Assembly: GCF_016863655.1 (NCBI RefSeq)
Contig: NZ_BOPH01000101.1
Coordinates: forward strand, 39,792-103,791
DNA length: 64,000 nucleotides
Reading direction: 5' to 3'
DNA from: Virgisporangium ochraceum
Lineage (GTDB): Bacteria > Actinomycetota > Actinomycetes > Mycobacteriales > Micromonosporaceae
Position 1 is the first letter of the stretch, and each line of letters starts with the position of its first letter. A model generated the notes under the pieces. That model did no database searches, was not told the DNA's origin, and worked only from the letters and a program-made list of their open reading frames with translations. Below, in pieces: positions 26,022-35,709 of the stretch. The translations under genes were made by a program, and so were the position numbers.

Positions 26022-27725
26022 ATGCGACAACTCACACGCAGAGCCCTCGGCGTCGCGGCAGCGGCGTTGCTGATCCTGGCGGGCTCCGGTGGCACACCGG
26101 CGAACGCCGCCGACGCGCCGTACGACGTCCTGGTGTTCTCCAAGACCGCCGGCTTCCGGCACGACGCGATCGCGGTCGGTACCCAGATGATCCGGGACCT
26201 GGGCGCGGCCAACAGTTTCACGGTGACCGCGACCGAGGACGCGAACCAGTTCAACGCGACGAACCTCGCCCAGTTCGAAGCAGTCGTGTTCCTCAACACC
26301 ACCGGCGACGTCCTCAACTCGACCCAGCAGACCGCCTTCGAGAACTACATCCGGGCCGGCGGCGGCTACGTCGGCGTCCACTCGGCCTCCGACACGGAGT
26401 ACGACTGGCCGTTCTACGGTGAGCTGGTCGGCGCGTACTTCTCCTCGCACCCGGCGATCCAGGCGGCCACCGTGCGCACGGAGAACCGCGCCCACGCGGC
26501 GACCGCCGGGCTGGGCCCGACCCAGACGCGGACCGACGAGTGGTACAACTTCCGCACCAACCCCCGGTCGAGCGCGCGGATCCTGCAGACACTGGACGAG
26601 TCGAGCTACAGCGGCGGCTCGATGGGCGGGGACCACCCGCACACCTGGTGCAAGACCTACCAGGGCGGACGGTCCTTCTACACCGGCGCCGGGCACACCC
26701 AGGCCAGCTACACCGAGGCGGGCTTCCGGGCCCTGGTCCTGGGCGGCATCCGGTACGCGGCCAACCGCACGAAGGCCGACTGCCGGCCGGAGACCGGCTA
26801 CACCACCCTCTACAACGGCTCCACCACCGGCTGGTCGCAGGCCGGACCGGGCAGCTTCACCAACAGCAACGGCACGTTGACGTCCACCGGTGGCCCCGGC
26901 CTCCTGTGGTACAGCACCAAGGAGTTCCGCTCCTATTCGCTGAAGCTCGACTGGATGATGCCCGGCGACGACAACTCCGGTGTGTTCGTCGGGTTCCCGG
27001 CCAGTAGTGACCCGAACTCGGCCCACAGCAACGGTTACGAGGTGCAGATCGACGCGACCGACTCCGCGGGCTGGACCACGGGTTCGGTGTACGGGGCGAG
27101 GCCGGCCGATACCGCGGCCCGCGACGCGGCGCTGAACCCGCCGGGTGAGTGGAACACCTTCGAACTGCTGGTCGAGGGGGAGAGGCTGCAGGTCTTCCTG
27201 AACGGGGTCAGAATCAACGACTTCACCAACACCGATCCGGCGCGGTCGTTGACCTCCGGATACATCGGCATCCAGAACGACGGTGCCGGCAACGACGTGT
27301 CGTACCGCAACATCCGGATCAAGGAGTCGGGCGGGACGACGAACCCGCGGGTCGGCCGGATCACGTCGGCCACCGGCAAGTGTGTCGACGTGGCCGGCAA
27401 CAGCTCCGCCGACGGCACGAAGATCCAGCTCTGGACCTGCCACACCAACGCCAACCAGCAGTGGACGGTCAACGGCAGCACCCTGCGCTCGCTCAACAAG
27501 TGCATGGGCGTCGCCGGCGGCAGCACCGCGAACGGCGCGCTGGTGCAGCTGTCGACCTGCAACGGCTCCGGTGGACAGAACTGGACCGCGAACTCCAACG
27601 GCTCCCTGGTGAACCCGCAGTCCGGGAAGTGCCTCGACGCCAACGGCGGCAGCTCCGCCGACGGGACCCAGCTCATCATCTGGACCTGCCACGGCGGCGC
27701 GAACCAGCGCTGGACCCTTCCGTAG
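26022..27725 (+). CDS. Secreted ThuA - DUF1080 (3-keto-disaccharide hydrolase-like) - ricin-B protein
   Basis: A 567-residue exoprotein. ATG 26022 (AGAGGA 9 nt upstream) is preferred to ATG 25989, which overlaps the previous stop, because the signal peptide (MRQLTRRALGVAAAALL) begins there. A ThuA-like domain covers about 34-245 (FSKTAGFRHDAI, TDEWYNF, GDHPHTWCK). A DUF1080 concanavalin-like domain covers about 255-435 (TLYNGSTTGW, DDNSGVFVGFP, NGYEVQI, GEWNTFELLVEG). A ricin-B trefoil ends the protein. DUF1080 members have been shown to hydrolyse 3-keto-disaccharides. Together with the neighbouring dehydrogenase this suggests oxidation followed by cleavage outside the cell. Confidence 0.88.
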   Translation: MRQLTRRALGVAAAALLILAGSGGTPANAADAPYDVLVFSKTAGFRHDAIAVGTQMIRDLGAANSFTVTATEDANQFNATNLAQFEAVVFLNTTGDVLNSTQQTAFENYIRAGGGYVGVHSASDTEYDWPFYGELVGAYFSSHPAIQAATVRTENRAHAATAGLGPTQTRTDEWYNFRTNPRSSARILQTLDESSYSGGSMGGDHPHTWCKTYQGGRSFYTGAGHTQASYTEAGFRALVLGGIRYAANRTKADCRPETGYTTLYNGSTTGWSQAGPGSFTNSNGTLTSTGGPGLLWYSTKEFRSYSLKLDWMMPGDDNSGVFVGFPASSDPNSAHSNGYEVQIDATDSAGWTTGSVYGARPADTAARDAALNPPGEWNTFELLVEGERLQVFLNGVRINDFTNTDPARSLTSGYIGIQNDGAGNDVSYRNIRIKESGGTTNPRVGRITSATGKCVDVAGNSSADGTKIQLWTCHTNANQQWTVNGSTLRSLNKCMGVAGGSTANGALVQLSTCNGSGGQNWTANSNGSLVNPQSGKCLDANGGSSADGTQLIIWTCHGGANQRWTLP

Positions 27726-27745
27726 GCGTCGCAGGGAGACATCAC

Positions 27746-30595
27746 ATGACCGACATGACACGCCGGAGACTGCTCGCCGCCGGGGCCGGGGCCGCTCTCC
27801 TCCCGACGGGCTGGACCGCGGTCGCCCGGGCCGGCTCGGTACCCCCCGCGGACGTGCTGGCCGCCGGGGACCTGGCGCTGTGGTACGACGAGCCCGCGGG
27901 AACGGACTGGCTGCGGGCCCTGCCGATCGGCAACGGACGGCTCGGTGCCATGGTGTTCGGCAACATCGACACCGAGCGGCTGCAACTGAACGAGGACACG
28001 GTCTGGGCCGGGGGTCCCTACGACTCGGCCAACACCCGCGGGGCGGCCAACCTCGCGGAGATCCGGCGACGGGTCTTCGCCGACCAGTGGACCTCGGCAC
28101 AGGACCTCATCAACCAGACGATGATGGGCAGTCCCGGCGGGCAGCTGGCGTACCAGCCCGTCGGCAACCTGCGGCTGGCGATCGGCAGCGCCAGCGGGGC
28201 GTCGCAGTACAACCGGACGCTCGACCTGACGACCGCCACGGCCACCACCACCTACGTGCAGAACGGGGTGCGCTACCAACGGGAGGTGTTCGCGAGCGCA
28301 CCCGACCAGGTGGTGGTGGTCCGGTTGACGGCCGACCGGGCCAACGCGGTCAGCTTCACCGCCACGTTCGACAGTCCACAACGGACGACGGTGTCCAGCC
28401 CGGACTCCGCGACGATCGCCCTCGACGGCATCTCCGGTTCCATGGAGGGCATCACCGGCTCGGTCCGCTTCCTCGCCCTGGCGGGCGCCAGCGTCACCGG
28501 GGGAACGGTCAGCAGCTCCGGCGGCACGCTGCGGGTGTCCGGTGCCACGAGCGTCACGGTGCTGGTGTCCATCGGCTCCAGCTACGTCAACTACCGCACG
28601 GTCAACGGCGACTACCAGGGGAAGGCGCGCCAGTACCTCGCGGCGGCCCGGACCGTGGGCCTCGACCAGCTCCGGGCCCGGCACGTGGCCGACTACCAGG
28701 GGCTGTTCAACCGCGTGACGATCGACCTGGGCCGCACGTCGGCGGCCGACCAGACCACCGACGTGCGGATCGCCCAGCACGCGAGCGTCAGCGACCCGCA
28801 GTTCTCGGCCCTGCTGTTCCAGTTCGGCCGGTACCTGCTGATCTCGTCGTCACGGCCGGGCTCCCAGCCGGCCAACCTGCAGGGCATCTGGAACGACCAG
28901 ATGGCGCCGTCCTGGGACTCGAAGTACACCATCAACGCGAACCTGCCGATGAACTACTGGCCGGCCGACACGACGAACCTCTCCGAGTGCTTCCTGCCGG
29001 TGTTCGACATGGTCAGGGACCTCGCGGTGACCGGTGCCCGCACCGCACAGGTGCAGTACGGCGCCGGTGGCTGGGTGACCCACCACAACACCGACGCGTG
29101 GCGCGGTTCGTCGGTGGTCGACGGCGCCTTCTGGGGCATGTGGCAGACCGGCGGTGCCTGGCTCGCCACGATGATCTGGGACCACTACCTGTTCACCGGC
29201 GACGTCGAGTTCCTGCGCACCAACTACCCGGCGATGAAGGGCGCCGCACAGTTCTTCCTCGACTCGCTGGTCACCCACCCGACGCTCGGGTACCTGGTCA
29301 CCAACCCCTCCAACTCGCCGGAGCTGGCCCACCACGCCAACGCCAGCGTGTGCGCGGGGCCGACGATGGACAACCAGATCCTGCGGGACCTGTTCAACGG
29401 CGTCGCGCGGGCCGGCGAGGTCCTCGGCGTCGACGCCACGTTCCGCACCCAGGTTCTGGCGGCACGCGACCGGCTGGCGCCGACGCGGGTCGGCTCACGC
29501 GGCAACATCCAGGAGTGGCTCGCCGACTGGGTGGAGACCGAGCGCACCCACCGGCACGTCTCGCACCTGTACGGCCTGCATCCCAGCAACCAGATCACCC
29601 GGCGCGCAACGCCCCAGCTGTACCAGGCCGCGCGTCAGACGCTGGAACTGCGTGGCGACGACGGCACCGGGTGGTCGCTCGCGTGGAAGATCAACTACTG
29701 GGCACGCCTGGAGGACGGCGCACGCGCGCACAAGCTGCTCCGCGACCTGGTGCGGACCGACCGGCTGGCGCCGAACATGTTCGACCTGCACCCGCCGTTC
29801 CAGATCGACGGCAACTTCGGCGCCACGTCCGGCATCGCGGAGATGCTGCTGCACAGCCACTCCGGTGAGCTGCAGGTGCTTCCCGCACTTCCCGCGGCGT
29901 GGCCCGCGGGAAGCGTGTCGGGTCTGCGGGGCCGGGGCGGACACACCGTCGGAATCACGTGGACGGGCGGCCGGGCCACGGAGGTCACCGTGCGCCCCGA
30001 CCGCGACGGCACCGTCGTGCTGCGCGCCGGCCTGCTCGCCGGCGAGTACACGGCGGTCGACGTCACCGACGGCTCCACCCCCGCGGCCACCCGGGTCGAC
30101 ACCGACGCCGTCCGGTTCACGGTCCGGGCCGGTCACACGTACCGGGTCCAGGGCAGCGGGATCCCGCAGCCCAGCGGGTACGTGAAGCTGGTCAACCGCC
30201 ACAGCGGCCGGGTGCTCGGTGTCCAGAACGCGTCGCTGGCCGACGCCGCCGTGATCGTCCAGCAGACCGACACCGGTGCCGCCAGCCAGAGCTGGCAGGT
30301 GGTCGACGTCGGCGGCGGCTACGTGAAGCTGGTCAACCGCAACAGCGGCAAGGTCGTCGACGTCAACGGCGCGTCCACCGCCGACGGCGCGGCGGCGATC
30401 CAGTACCGCGACCACGGTGGCGCCAACCAGCAGTGGCAACTGGTCACCGGCGACGGCTACACGCGGCTGAGGAACCGCAACAGCGGCAAGGTGCTCGACG
30501 TGTACCAGCTGTCCACCGCCGACGGCGCGGCCATCGTGCAGTGGACCGACAACGGCGGCGCGAACCAGCAGTGGACCATGCCCGGTACCGGTTGA
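27746..30595 (+). CDS. Secreted GH95 alpha-L-fucosidase/galactosidase with ricin-B-like domain
   Basis: A 949-residue enzyme with a Tat-type leader (TRRRLLAAGAGAALLPTGW) after ATG 27746, which has AGGGAG 7 nt upstream. The GH95 N-domain opens with LWYDEPAGTDWLRALPIGNG and GAMVFG. The (alpha/alpha)6 catalytic core spans about 300-690. Landmarks are QGIWNDQMAPSWDSKYTINAN, NMFDLHPPFQIDGNFGATSG and HVSHLYGLHPSNQI. A C-terminal beta domain is followed by three Cys-less RicinB_lectin_2 repeats (GYVKLVNRNSGKVVDV, NQQW). It removes alpha-1,2-fucose or alpha-galactose from xyloglucan-type side chains. A strong terminator follows. Confidence 0.93.
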   Translation: MTDMTRRRLLAAGAGAALLPTGWTAVARAGSVPPADVLAAGDLALWYDEPAGTDWLRALPIGNGRLGAMVFGNIDTERLQLNEDTVWAGGPYDSANTRGAANLAEIRRRVFADQWTSAQDLINQTMMGSPGGQLAYQPVGNLRLAIGSASGASQYNRTLDLTTATATTTYVQNGVRYQREVFASAPDQVVVVRLTADRANAVSFTATFDSPQRTTVSSPDSATIALDGISGSMEGITGSVRFLALAGASVTGGTVSSSGGTLRVSGATSVTVLVSIGSSYVNYRTVNGDYQGKARQYLAAARTVGLDQLRARHVADYQGLFNRVTIDLGRTSAADQTTDVRIAQHASVSDPQFSALLFQFGRYLLISSSRPGSQPANLQGIWNDQMAPSWDSKYTINANLPMNYWPADTTNLSECFLPVFDMVRDLAVTGARTAQVQYGAGGWVTHHNTDAWRGSSVVDGAFWGMWQTGGAWLATMIWDHYLFTGDVEFLRTNYPAMKGAAQFFLDSLVTHPTLGYLVTNPSNSPELAHHANASVCAGPTMDNQILRDLFNGVARAGEVLGVDATFRTQVLAARDRLAPTRVGSRGNIQEWLADWVETERTHRHVSHLYGLHPSNQITRRATPQLYQAARQTLELRGDDGTGWSLAWKINYWARLEDGARAHKLLRDLVRTDRLAPNMFDLHPPFQIDGNFGATSGIAEMLLHSHSGELQVLPALPAAWPAGSVSGLRGRGGHTVGITWTGGRATEVTVRPDRDGTVVLRAGLLAGEYTAVDVTDGSTPAATRVDTDAVRFTVRAGHTYRVQGSGIPQPSGYVKLVNRHSGRVLGVQNASLADAAVIVQQTDTGAASQSWQVVDVGGGYVKLVNRNSGKVVDVNGASTADGAAAIQYRDHGGANQQWQLVTGDGYTRLRNRNSGKVLDVYQLSTADGAAIVQWTDNGGANQQWTMPGTG

Positions 30596-30608
30596 GGTGG
30601 GTGGTGAG

Positions 30609-30637
30609 CCTGGTGCCCGACCCGGTCGGGCACCAGG
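30609..30637 (+). terminator. Hairpin after the GH95 gene
   Basis: A perfect 13-bp stem (30609-30621 with 30625-30637, 3-nt loop) lies 14 nt after the stop. It closes the carbohydrate-enzyme block. Confidence 0.85.
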
Positions 30638-30723
30638 TGCCCACGGCCGCCACGCCGAATGACGAAGTTTTCGCCGCACCGCGTCGATGGGTCGTCAGGA
30701 GCGCGGCGTGAGCGGGGTGGGAG

Positions 30724-33700
30724 ATGGCCGGCGGCGACGGCACGCATGCGGCCGACCGGGAGTGGTCCGGCGCGGACGAGACCCTGGTGCGCGAGAGCCC
30801 GCGCAGCCGGGTCACGCGGGTGCGGTTGCGGTCGGGCGGGCTGGTGATCCGCAAGCGACCGGTGGGTCCGGACGCCGCGCGGCGACTGCGGCACGAGACG
30901 GCGATCCTCACCCGCCTCGCCGGCCTCGACGGCGTACCCCGCCTGTACGAGGGCGACGGGCCGGCCGACTCGGTGGTCATGGTCGACACCGGCGGGGTGG
31001 CGCTGGCCGACCTGCTGCCGATGGACCCCGGACGGGTGCTGCCTCTGGCGCTGGACCTGGCCCGGGTCGTCGCCGGCGTGCACGGGCGCGGGGTCATGCA
31101 CAAGGACATCAACCCGGCGAACGTCATCCTCTCCGGCGCACCGGCGCGGCCGGCGCTGGTGGACTTCGGTCTGGCCGTCACCTTCGCCGAGGACCGCCCG
31201 GAGTTCACCCACCAGAACGAGATGGTCGGGACGCTGCCGTACCTGGCGCCGGAGCAGACCGGCCGCACCGGCCGCCCGGTCGACCAGCGCGCTGACCTGT
31301 ACGCGCTGGGCGCCACCCTGTACGAACTGGCCACCGGCCGGCCGCCGTTCGGCACCGGTGACCCGCTGCGCCTCATCCACGACCACCTCGCCCGGGTGCC
31401 GGCGCCGCCGCAGCTGTCGAACGCGGCCGTCCCGCCCGGGTTGTCCGAGGTGATCCTGCGGCTGCTGGAGAAGGAACCCGACCAGCGGTACCAGAGTGCC
31501 GACGGGCTGGCCTACGACCTGTCCCGCGTCATCGAGCTCGGCCGGCCGCTGGACCTGCTGGGAGAGCGGGACTTCCCGTCGCGGCTCGTCCCGCCGTCGC
31601 GGTTGGTGGGACGCGACCGCGAGGTCACGGCGCTGCGCGAGGCGTTCGCCGCCGCGTGCGGGGGATCGGCCGGCGTGGTCCTGGTCAGCGGCGCCCCCGG
31701 AACCGGCAAGACGGCCCTGACCGACGAACTGCGCGCGGTCGCCGCGGCCGCCGGCGGCTGGTTCGTCACGGGCAAGTTCGACCAGTACCGCCAGGACCAG
31801 GACAGCGACGCGGTCCGGCAGGCCTTCCGCGCCCTCGGCCGGCTCCTCCTCGCCGAGCCGGCCGCCGAGCTGGACCGGCTGCGGCCGCACATCCTCCAGG
31901 CCCTCGGCGCGAACGCCGGCCTGATCACCGCCGTCCTGCCGGAGTTCGCCCTCCTGCTCGGCGACCAGCCCGAGTTCGTCGAGACCGAACCGACGAGGAC
32001 CGCGCAACGGCTGGCACAGGCCGCCCTCGACCTGCTGCGGGCCATCGGTTCGCCGCAGCGGCCGGTGGCCCTCGTCATCGACGACCTCCAGTGGGCCGCC
32101 GCGACGCCGATCGGGCTGTTCGACGTCGTGCAGAGCGACCCCGACCTGCGGGGCGTGCTCCTGGTCGGCACCTACCGGGAGGCCGAGGTCGACAGCACCC
32201 ATCCGCTCGGCGCGCTGCTGACCCGCTGGACCGAGCTGGGGATCGCCGCGACCCGGATCCGGCTGGCGAACCTGCCCCCGGACGACCTGACCACCCTGCT
32301 GGCCGACATGCTGCGGCTCCCCCCGACCGGCGCCGCGGCGCTGGCCGGCGTCGTCGGGCCGCGCACCGGCGGCAACCCGTTCGACACCGTCGAACTGGTC
32401 AACGCCCTGCGCCGCGACGGCGGGCTCGTCCTCGGCCCCGACGGCTGGCTCTGGGACGCCGCCGCGGTGCGCCGGTACCTCGGTGACGGCGACGTGGTCG
32501 ACCTCGTCGCCGCCCGGATCGACGAGCTGCCGGGACCGACGCAGCGGGTCCTCGGAATCATGGGCTGCCTCGGCGGCGAGGTGCGGCTGGACCTCCTCCG
32601 GGCCGCGACCGGGCTGGACAGCCGGTCCCTGGCCGACCAGCTGCGCTTCGCCTACGAGGACGGGCTGGTGGTCCGGGAGGCCGGCGCCGGCGCCGCGGTG
32701 CGGTTCCGGCACGACCGCGTCCAGCAGGTGGCACACGCCCGGCTGTCCGGTGCCGGGCGGGACATCCACCTCGGGCTCGCCCGTCGCCTCGCGGCGGCCG
32801 GGCACACCATCGCGGCCGCCGAGCAGTACCTGCCCGCGCTCGACATCGTCGGTGACCCGGACGAACGCCGGCAGGTCGTCGGGCTGTTCCGCGCCGCCGC
32901 CGCGAACGCCCGGCTCATGACCAACCACGCGGTCGTGGAGCGGTTCCTCACCGCGGCGATCTCGGTGCTGGACGCCGAGGGCACCGACGACCCGGACGGC
33001 CGGCTCGACCTGGAGCTCGACCGGCACGTCGCCCGGTACAGCCTCGGCCGGCTCGACGACGCCGATGTCAGCTACCGGCTCATCACCGACCTGCGGCCCG
33101 GACCGCTGCCGCTGGCCCGGGCGGCCGAGACCCAGGTCAGCAGCCTCACCAACCGGGGCCTGTGCGCGGAGGCGGTGGCACTGGGCCGCGACGTGCTGCA
33201 CCGGCTGGGACACGGGGTGCCGGCCGACGACGAGCTCGGCGCGTCGATCGGCACGCTCCTGGCCGGCCTGGACGCCTGGATCGCCACCGACCCGGACGCG
33301 GTGGACGGGGCCCGGCCGGAGATCACCGACGAGCGCACCCTGGCGGTCGTCGGGCTGATCAACCGCATGCTCCCGCCGGCCTACTTCAGCCGGCCCGTGG
33401 TCATGGCCTGGCTGGTCCTGGAGTCGGGACGGCTGTGGGCGACGCACGGCCCGGCCGCCGCCCTGGTCGGTCCGCTGAGCCACGCGGCGTTCGTGACCTG
33501 CGCGCTGCGGGCCGACTACCGCACGGGCCGGCAGGTGGTCCGGCACGTCCTCGCCGTCAGCGCGGCGCGCGGGTACGAACCGGGCCGCTTCCAGGCGCAG
33601 TTCCTCTACGCCCTCGGCACGGTCGCCTGGTTCGAGTCGCCCGCGGAGTGCATCCGGCAGGCCCACGAGGCCCGCGACGGTCTGGTCCGCGGGGGCGACC

Positions 33701-35652
33701 TGCAGAACGCCTGCTACACCTACTTCGCGTCGCTGCCCCACTCGGTGGACTGCGCGCCGACGCTGGACGACTGCGCGGCGGAGGTCGAGTCCGCCCTGCG
33801 GTTCGCGGCCCTGACCGGCAACGCCCACGCCGCCGGCGTCTTCGGAGCCTTCCAGACGCTGGTGACGGCGTTGCGCGGCGCACCGGTCGAGCGGGTCGAG
33901 CCGCCCTACCGGGAGGACGACCTGACCGCGGTGGCGAACGACTCCGCCGCCCGGGCGCTGGTCGCGGCGATCTTCTCCCGACCGGCCGACGTCGTCCGCT
34001 ACGCCGCGCGCGGGTTCGCCGTCTGGGAGTCGGTCCAGAACACGTACCCGACGCTCAACCTGCACCTGTGGCGGGCGCTGGCCGCCGCGCACGAGGTCCG
34101 GGCGGCCGGTCCCGACGACCACCGGCCGGCCCTGGAGACGCTGGACCGGTGCCGGGAGTGGCTCGCCGCGCGCGCAGCCGACAACCCGGACAGCTACCGA
34201 CACCTCGTGCACCTGGTGGACGCGGAACGGGCCTGGGCGCTCGACGACTTCCGTGCGGCCGCCCGGGCCTTCGACGCGGCGCGCCGCGAGGTCCAGGACC
34301 GGGACCGGCCGTGGCACCGGCCGTACATCGCGGAGCGGGCGGCCCGGTTCCACCTCGACAACGGGCTCGACCACGGCGGTCGGGTGCTGCTCGCCGAGGC
34401 GCGGCACGGCTACGGCGTGTGGGGCGCGGCCGCCAAGGTCGACGCCCTCGACGCGGAGTTCCCCTTCCTTGCGGCGGGGTCCGGGCCCGGAGAACGGCCC
34501 GTGCCCGTGCCGGTCGGCTCGCCCGCCGACGCCGCGCACCGGCGGACCAGAATGTCCACCGACACGATCGACCTTCTCGGCATCCTCGACGCCGCCCGCG
34601 TTCTCAGCTCGGAGACCACCGTCGACCGGCTCCGGACCCGCGTCGTCGACGTGCTGAGCGTGCTCACCGGTGCCACGGCGGTCGGAATGGTGCTCCGCGA
34701 CGACGACGGACAGGGGTGGCACCTGCCGGCCCCGGACGACGGCGACGGCACCGGACGGCCACACGTCGCGATCGCCGACGCCGGGTCGCTGGTGCCGCTG
34801 TCGGCGGTGCGCGTCGTGGAGCGCACCCGGGAGCCGCTCGTCGTCGACGACGCGACCGGGGACCACCGCTTCTCCCGCGACCCCTACTTCCGCGGCGTCG
34901 ACCGGTGCTCGCTGCTCGTGGTCCCGATCGTGGCCCGCGGCGTGCCGCTGGCCATCGTGGTGCTGGAGAACCGGCTCAGCCGGCGGGCGTTCACCGCCGA
35001 CCGCATCGACGCCGTCATGCTGGTCGCCGGACAGCTCGCCGTGTCGCTGGACAACGCGCTCGTGTACGCCTCCCTGGAGCGCAAGGTCAAGGAGCGGACC
35101 GCGGACCTGGCGCTGGCGAACGAGCGGCTGCGGGCGGCCAGCCTGACCGATCCGCTCACCGGCCTGGCGAACCGTCGGCGTCTCCTGGAGGTCCTGCACA
35201 CGGAGTGGGCACGGGCGCAGCGGTCCCGGACACCGGTCGCCGTGGCCATCGTCGACATCGACCACTTCAAGCTCTACAACGACCACTACGGCCACCTGGC
35301 CGGCGACCGGTGCATCCGACGCGTCGCCGAGGTTCTGGTGCAGGGCGTGCGTAGCGGCACCGACCTCGCGGCCCGCTACGGGGGCGAGGAGTTCGTGCTC
35401 GTGCTGCCCGGTGCCGACGTCGCGAACGCCCACCGGGTCGCCGAGCGGATCCGGGCGGCGGTCGAGGCGCTGGCCGAGCCGCACGAGCCCAGCCCGTCGG
35501 GCCTGGTGACGGTCAGCATCGGCGTCTGCGCCGCGACCGTCGACGAGGGCAGCTCCCCCGACAAGGTGCTGGCCGCGGCGGACGCGCGGCTCTACACCGC
35601 CAAACGCGGCGGCCGCAACCAGGTGGCGGGTCACGCCCTCCTGAGCCGGTGA
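30724..35652 (+). CDS. Ser/Thr kinase-like - AAA ATPase - TPR-like - GAF - GGDEF diguanylate cyclase fusion
   Basis: A 1642-residue cytoplasmic signalling protein. Residues 20-280 are a protein-kinase domain with HKDINPANV catalytic loop and VDFGLA metal loop but no obvious Gly-rich loop. Residues 290-600 are an AAA/STAND-type ATPase with P-loop GAPGTGKT near 322 and VIDDLQWAA as Walker B. A long helical TPR-like region follows. Residues 1290-1440 are a GAF sensor. Residues 1475-1640 are a GGDEF domain with intact GGEEF and DIDHFKLYND, so c-di-GMP synthesis is likely. The inhibitory RxxD site is absent (the aligned residues read SGTD). Kinase/ATPase/GAF proteins usually end in a histidine kinase. 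The ATG has a weak GGTGGGAG site. Confidence 0.9.
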   Translation: MAGGDGTHAADREWSGADETLVRESPRSRVTRVRLRSGGLVIRKRPVGPDAARRLRHETAILTRLAGLDGVPRLYEGDGPADSVVMVDTGGVALADLLPMDPGRVLPLALDLARVVAGVHGRGVMHKDINPANVILSGAPARPALVDFGLAVTFAEDRPEFTHQNEMVGTLPYLAPEQTGRTGRPVDQRADLYALGATLYELATGRPPFGTGDPLRLIHDHLARVPAPPQLSNAAVPPGLSEVILRLLEKEPDQRYQSADGLAYDLSRVIELGRPLDLLGERDFPSRLVPPSRLVGRDREVTALREAFAAACGGSAGVVLVSGAPGTGKTALTDELRAVAAAAGGWFVTGKFDQYRQDQDSDAVRQAFRALGRLLLAEPAAELDRLRPHILQALGANAGLITAVLPEFALLLGDQPEFVETEPTRTAQRLAQAALDLLRAIGSPQRPVALVIDDLQWAAATPIGLFDVVQSDPDLRGVLLVGTYREAEVDSTHPLGALLTRWTELGIAATRIRLANLPPDDLTTLLADMLRLPPTGAAALAGVVGPRTGGNPFDTVELVNALRRDGGLVLGPDGWLWDAAAVRRYLGDGDVVDLVAARIDELPGPTQRVLGIMGCLGGEVRLDLLRAATGLDSRSLADQLRFAYEDGLVVREAGAGAAVRFRHDRVQQVAHARLSGAGRDIHLGLARRLAAAGHTIAAAEQYLPALDIVGDPDERRQVVGLFRAAAANARLMTNHAVVERFLTAAISVLDAEGTDDPDGRLDLELDRHVARYSLGRLDDADVSYRLITDLRPGPLPLARAAETQVSSLTNRGLCAEAVALGRDVLHRLGHGVPADDELGASIGTLLAGLDAWIATDPDAVDGARPEITDERTLAVVGLINRMLPPAYFSRPVVMAWLVLESGRLWATHGPAAALVGPLSHAAFVTCALRADYRTGRQVVRHVLAVSAARGYEPGRFQAQFLYALGTVAWFESPAECIRQAHEARDGLVRGGDLQNACYTYFASLPHSVDCAPTLDDCAAEVESALRFAALTGNAHAAGVFGAFQTLVTALRGAPVERVEPPYREDDLTAVANDSAARALVAAIFSRPADVVRYAARGFAVWESVQNTYPTLNLHLWRALAAAHEVRAAGPDDHRPALETLDRCREWLAARAADNPDSYRHLVHLVDAERAWALDDFRAAARAFDAARREVQDRDRPWHRPYIAERAARFHLDNGLDHGGRVLLAEARHGYGVWGAAAKVDALDAEFPFLAAGSGPGERPVPVPVGSPADAAHRRTRMSTDTIDLLGILDAARVLSSETTVDRLRTRVVDVLSVLTGATAVGMVLRDDDGQGWHLPAPDDGDGTGRPHVAIADAGSLVPLSAVRVVERTREPLVVDDATGDHRFSRDPYFRGVDRCSLLVVPIVARGVPLAIVVLENRLSRRAFTADRIDAVMLVAGQLAVSLDNALVYASLERKVKERTADLALANERLRAASLTDPLTGLANRRRLLEVLHTEWARAQRSRTPVAVAIVDIDHFKLYNDHYGHLAGDRCIRRVAEVLVQGVRSGTDLAARYGGEEFVLVLPGADVANAHRVAERIRAAVEALAEPHEPSPSGLVTVSIGVCAATVDEGSSPDKVLAAADARLYTAKRGGRNQVAGHALLSR

Positions 35653-35658
35653 CCAAGT

Positions 35659-35672
35659 CGTAAGCGCTTACG
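35659..35672. promoter_or_regulatory. LacI-type operator, perfect 14-bp palindrome
   Basis: CGTAAGCGCTTACG with a central CG is a typical LacI-family site. It lies 38 nt before the aldo-keto reductase ATG. A LacI regulator is encoded convergently behind that gene and is the natural candidate to bind here. Confidence 0.75.
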
Positions 35673-35709
35673 TGCCAACGGAAGGCGCGTCGGTGACCAG
35701 AATGGCGGC

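Noticed and set aside
30457..35634. A 1725-codon open frame antisense to the kinase/GGDEF gene
   Set aside because: It mirrors a real gene in a very GC-rich genome, has an Arg/Gly/Val/Pro-biased product with no domain and no ribosome site, and runs through the end of the GH95 gene.
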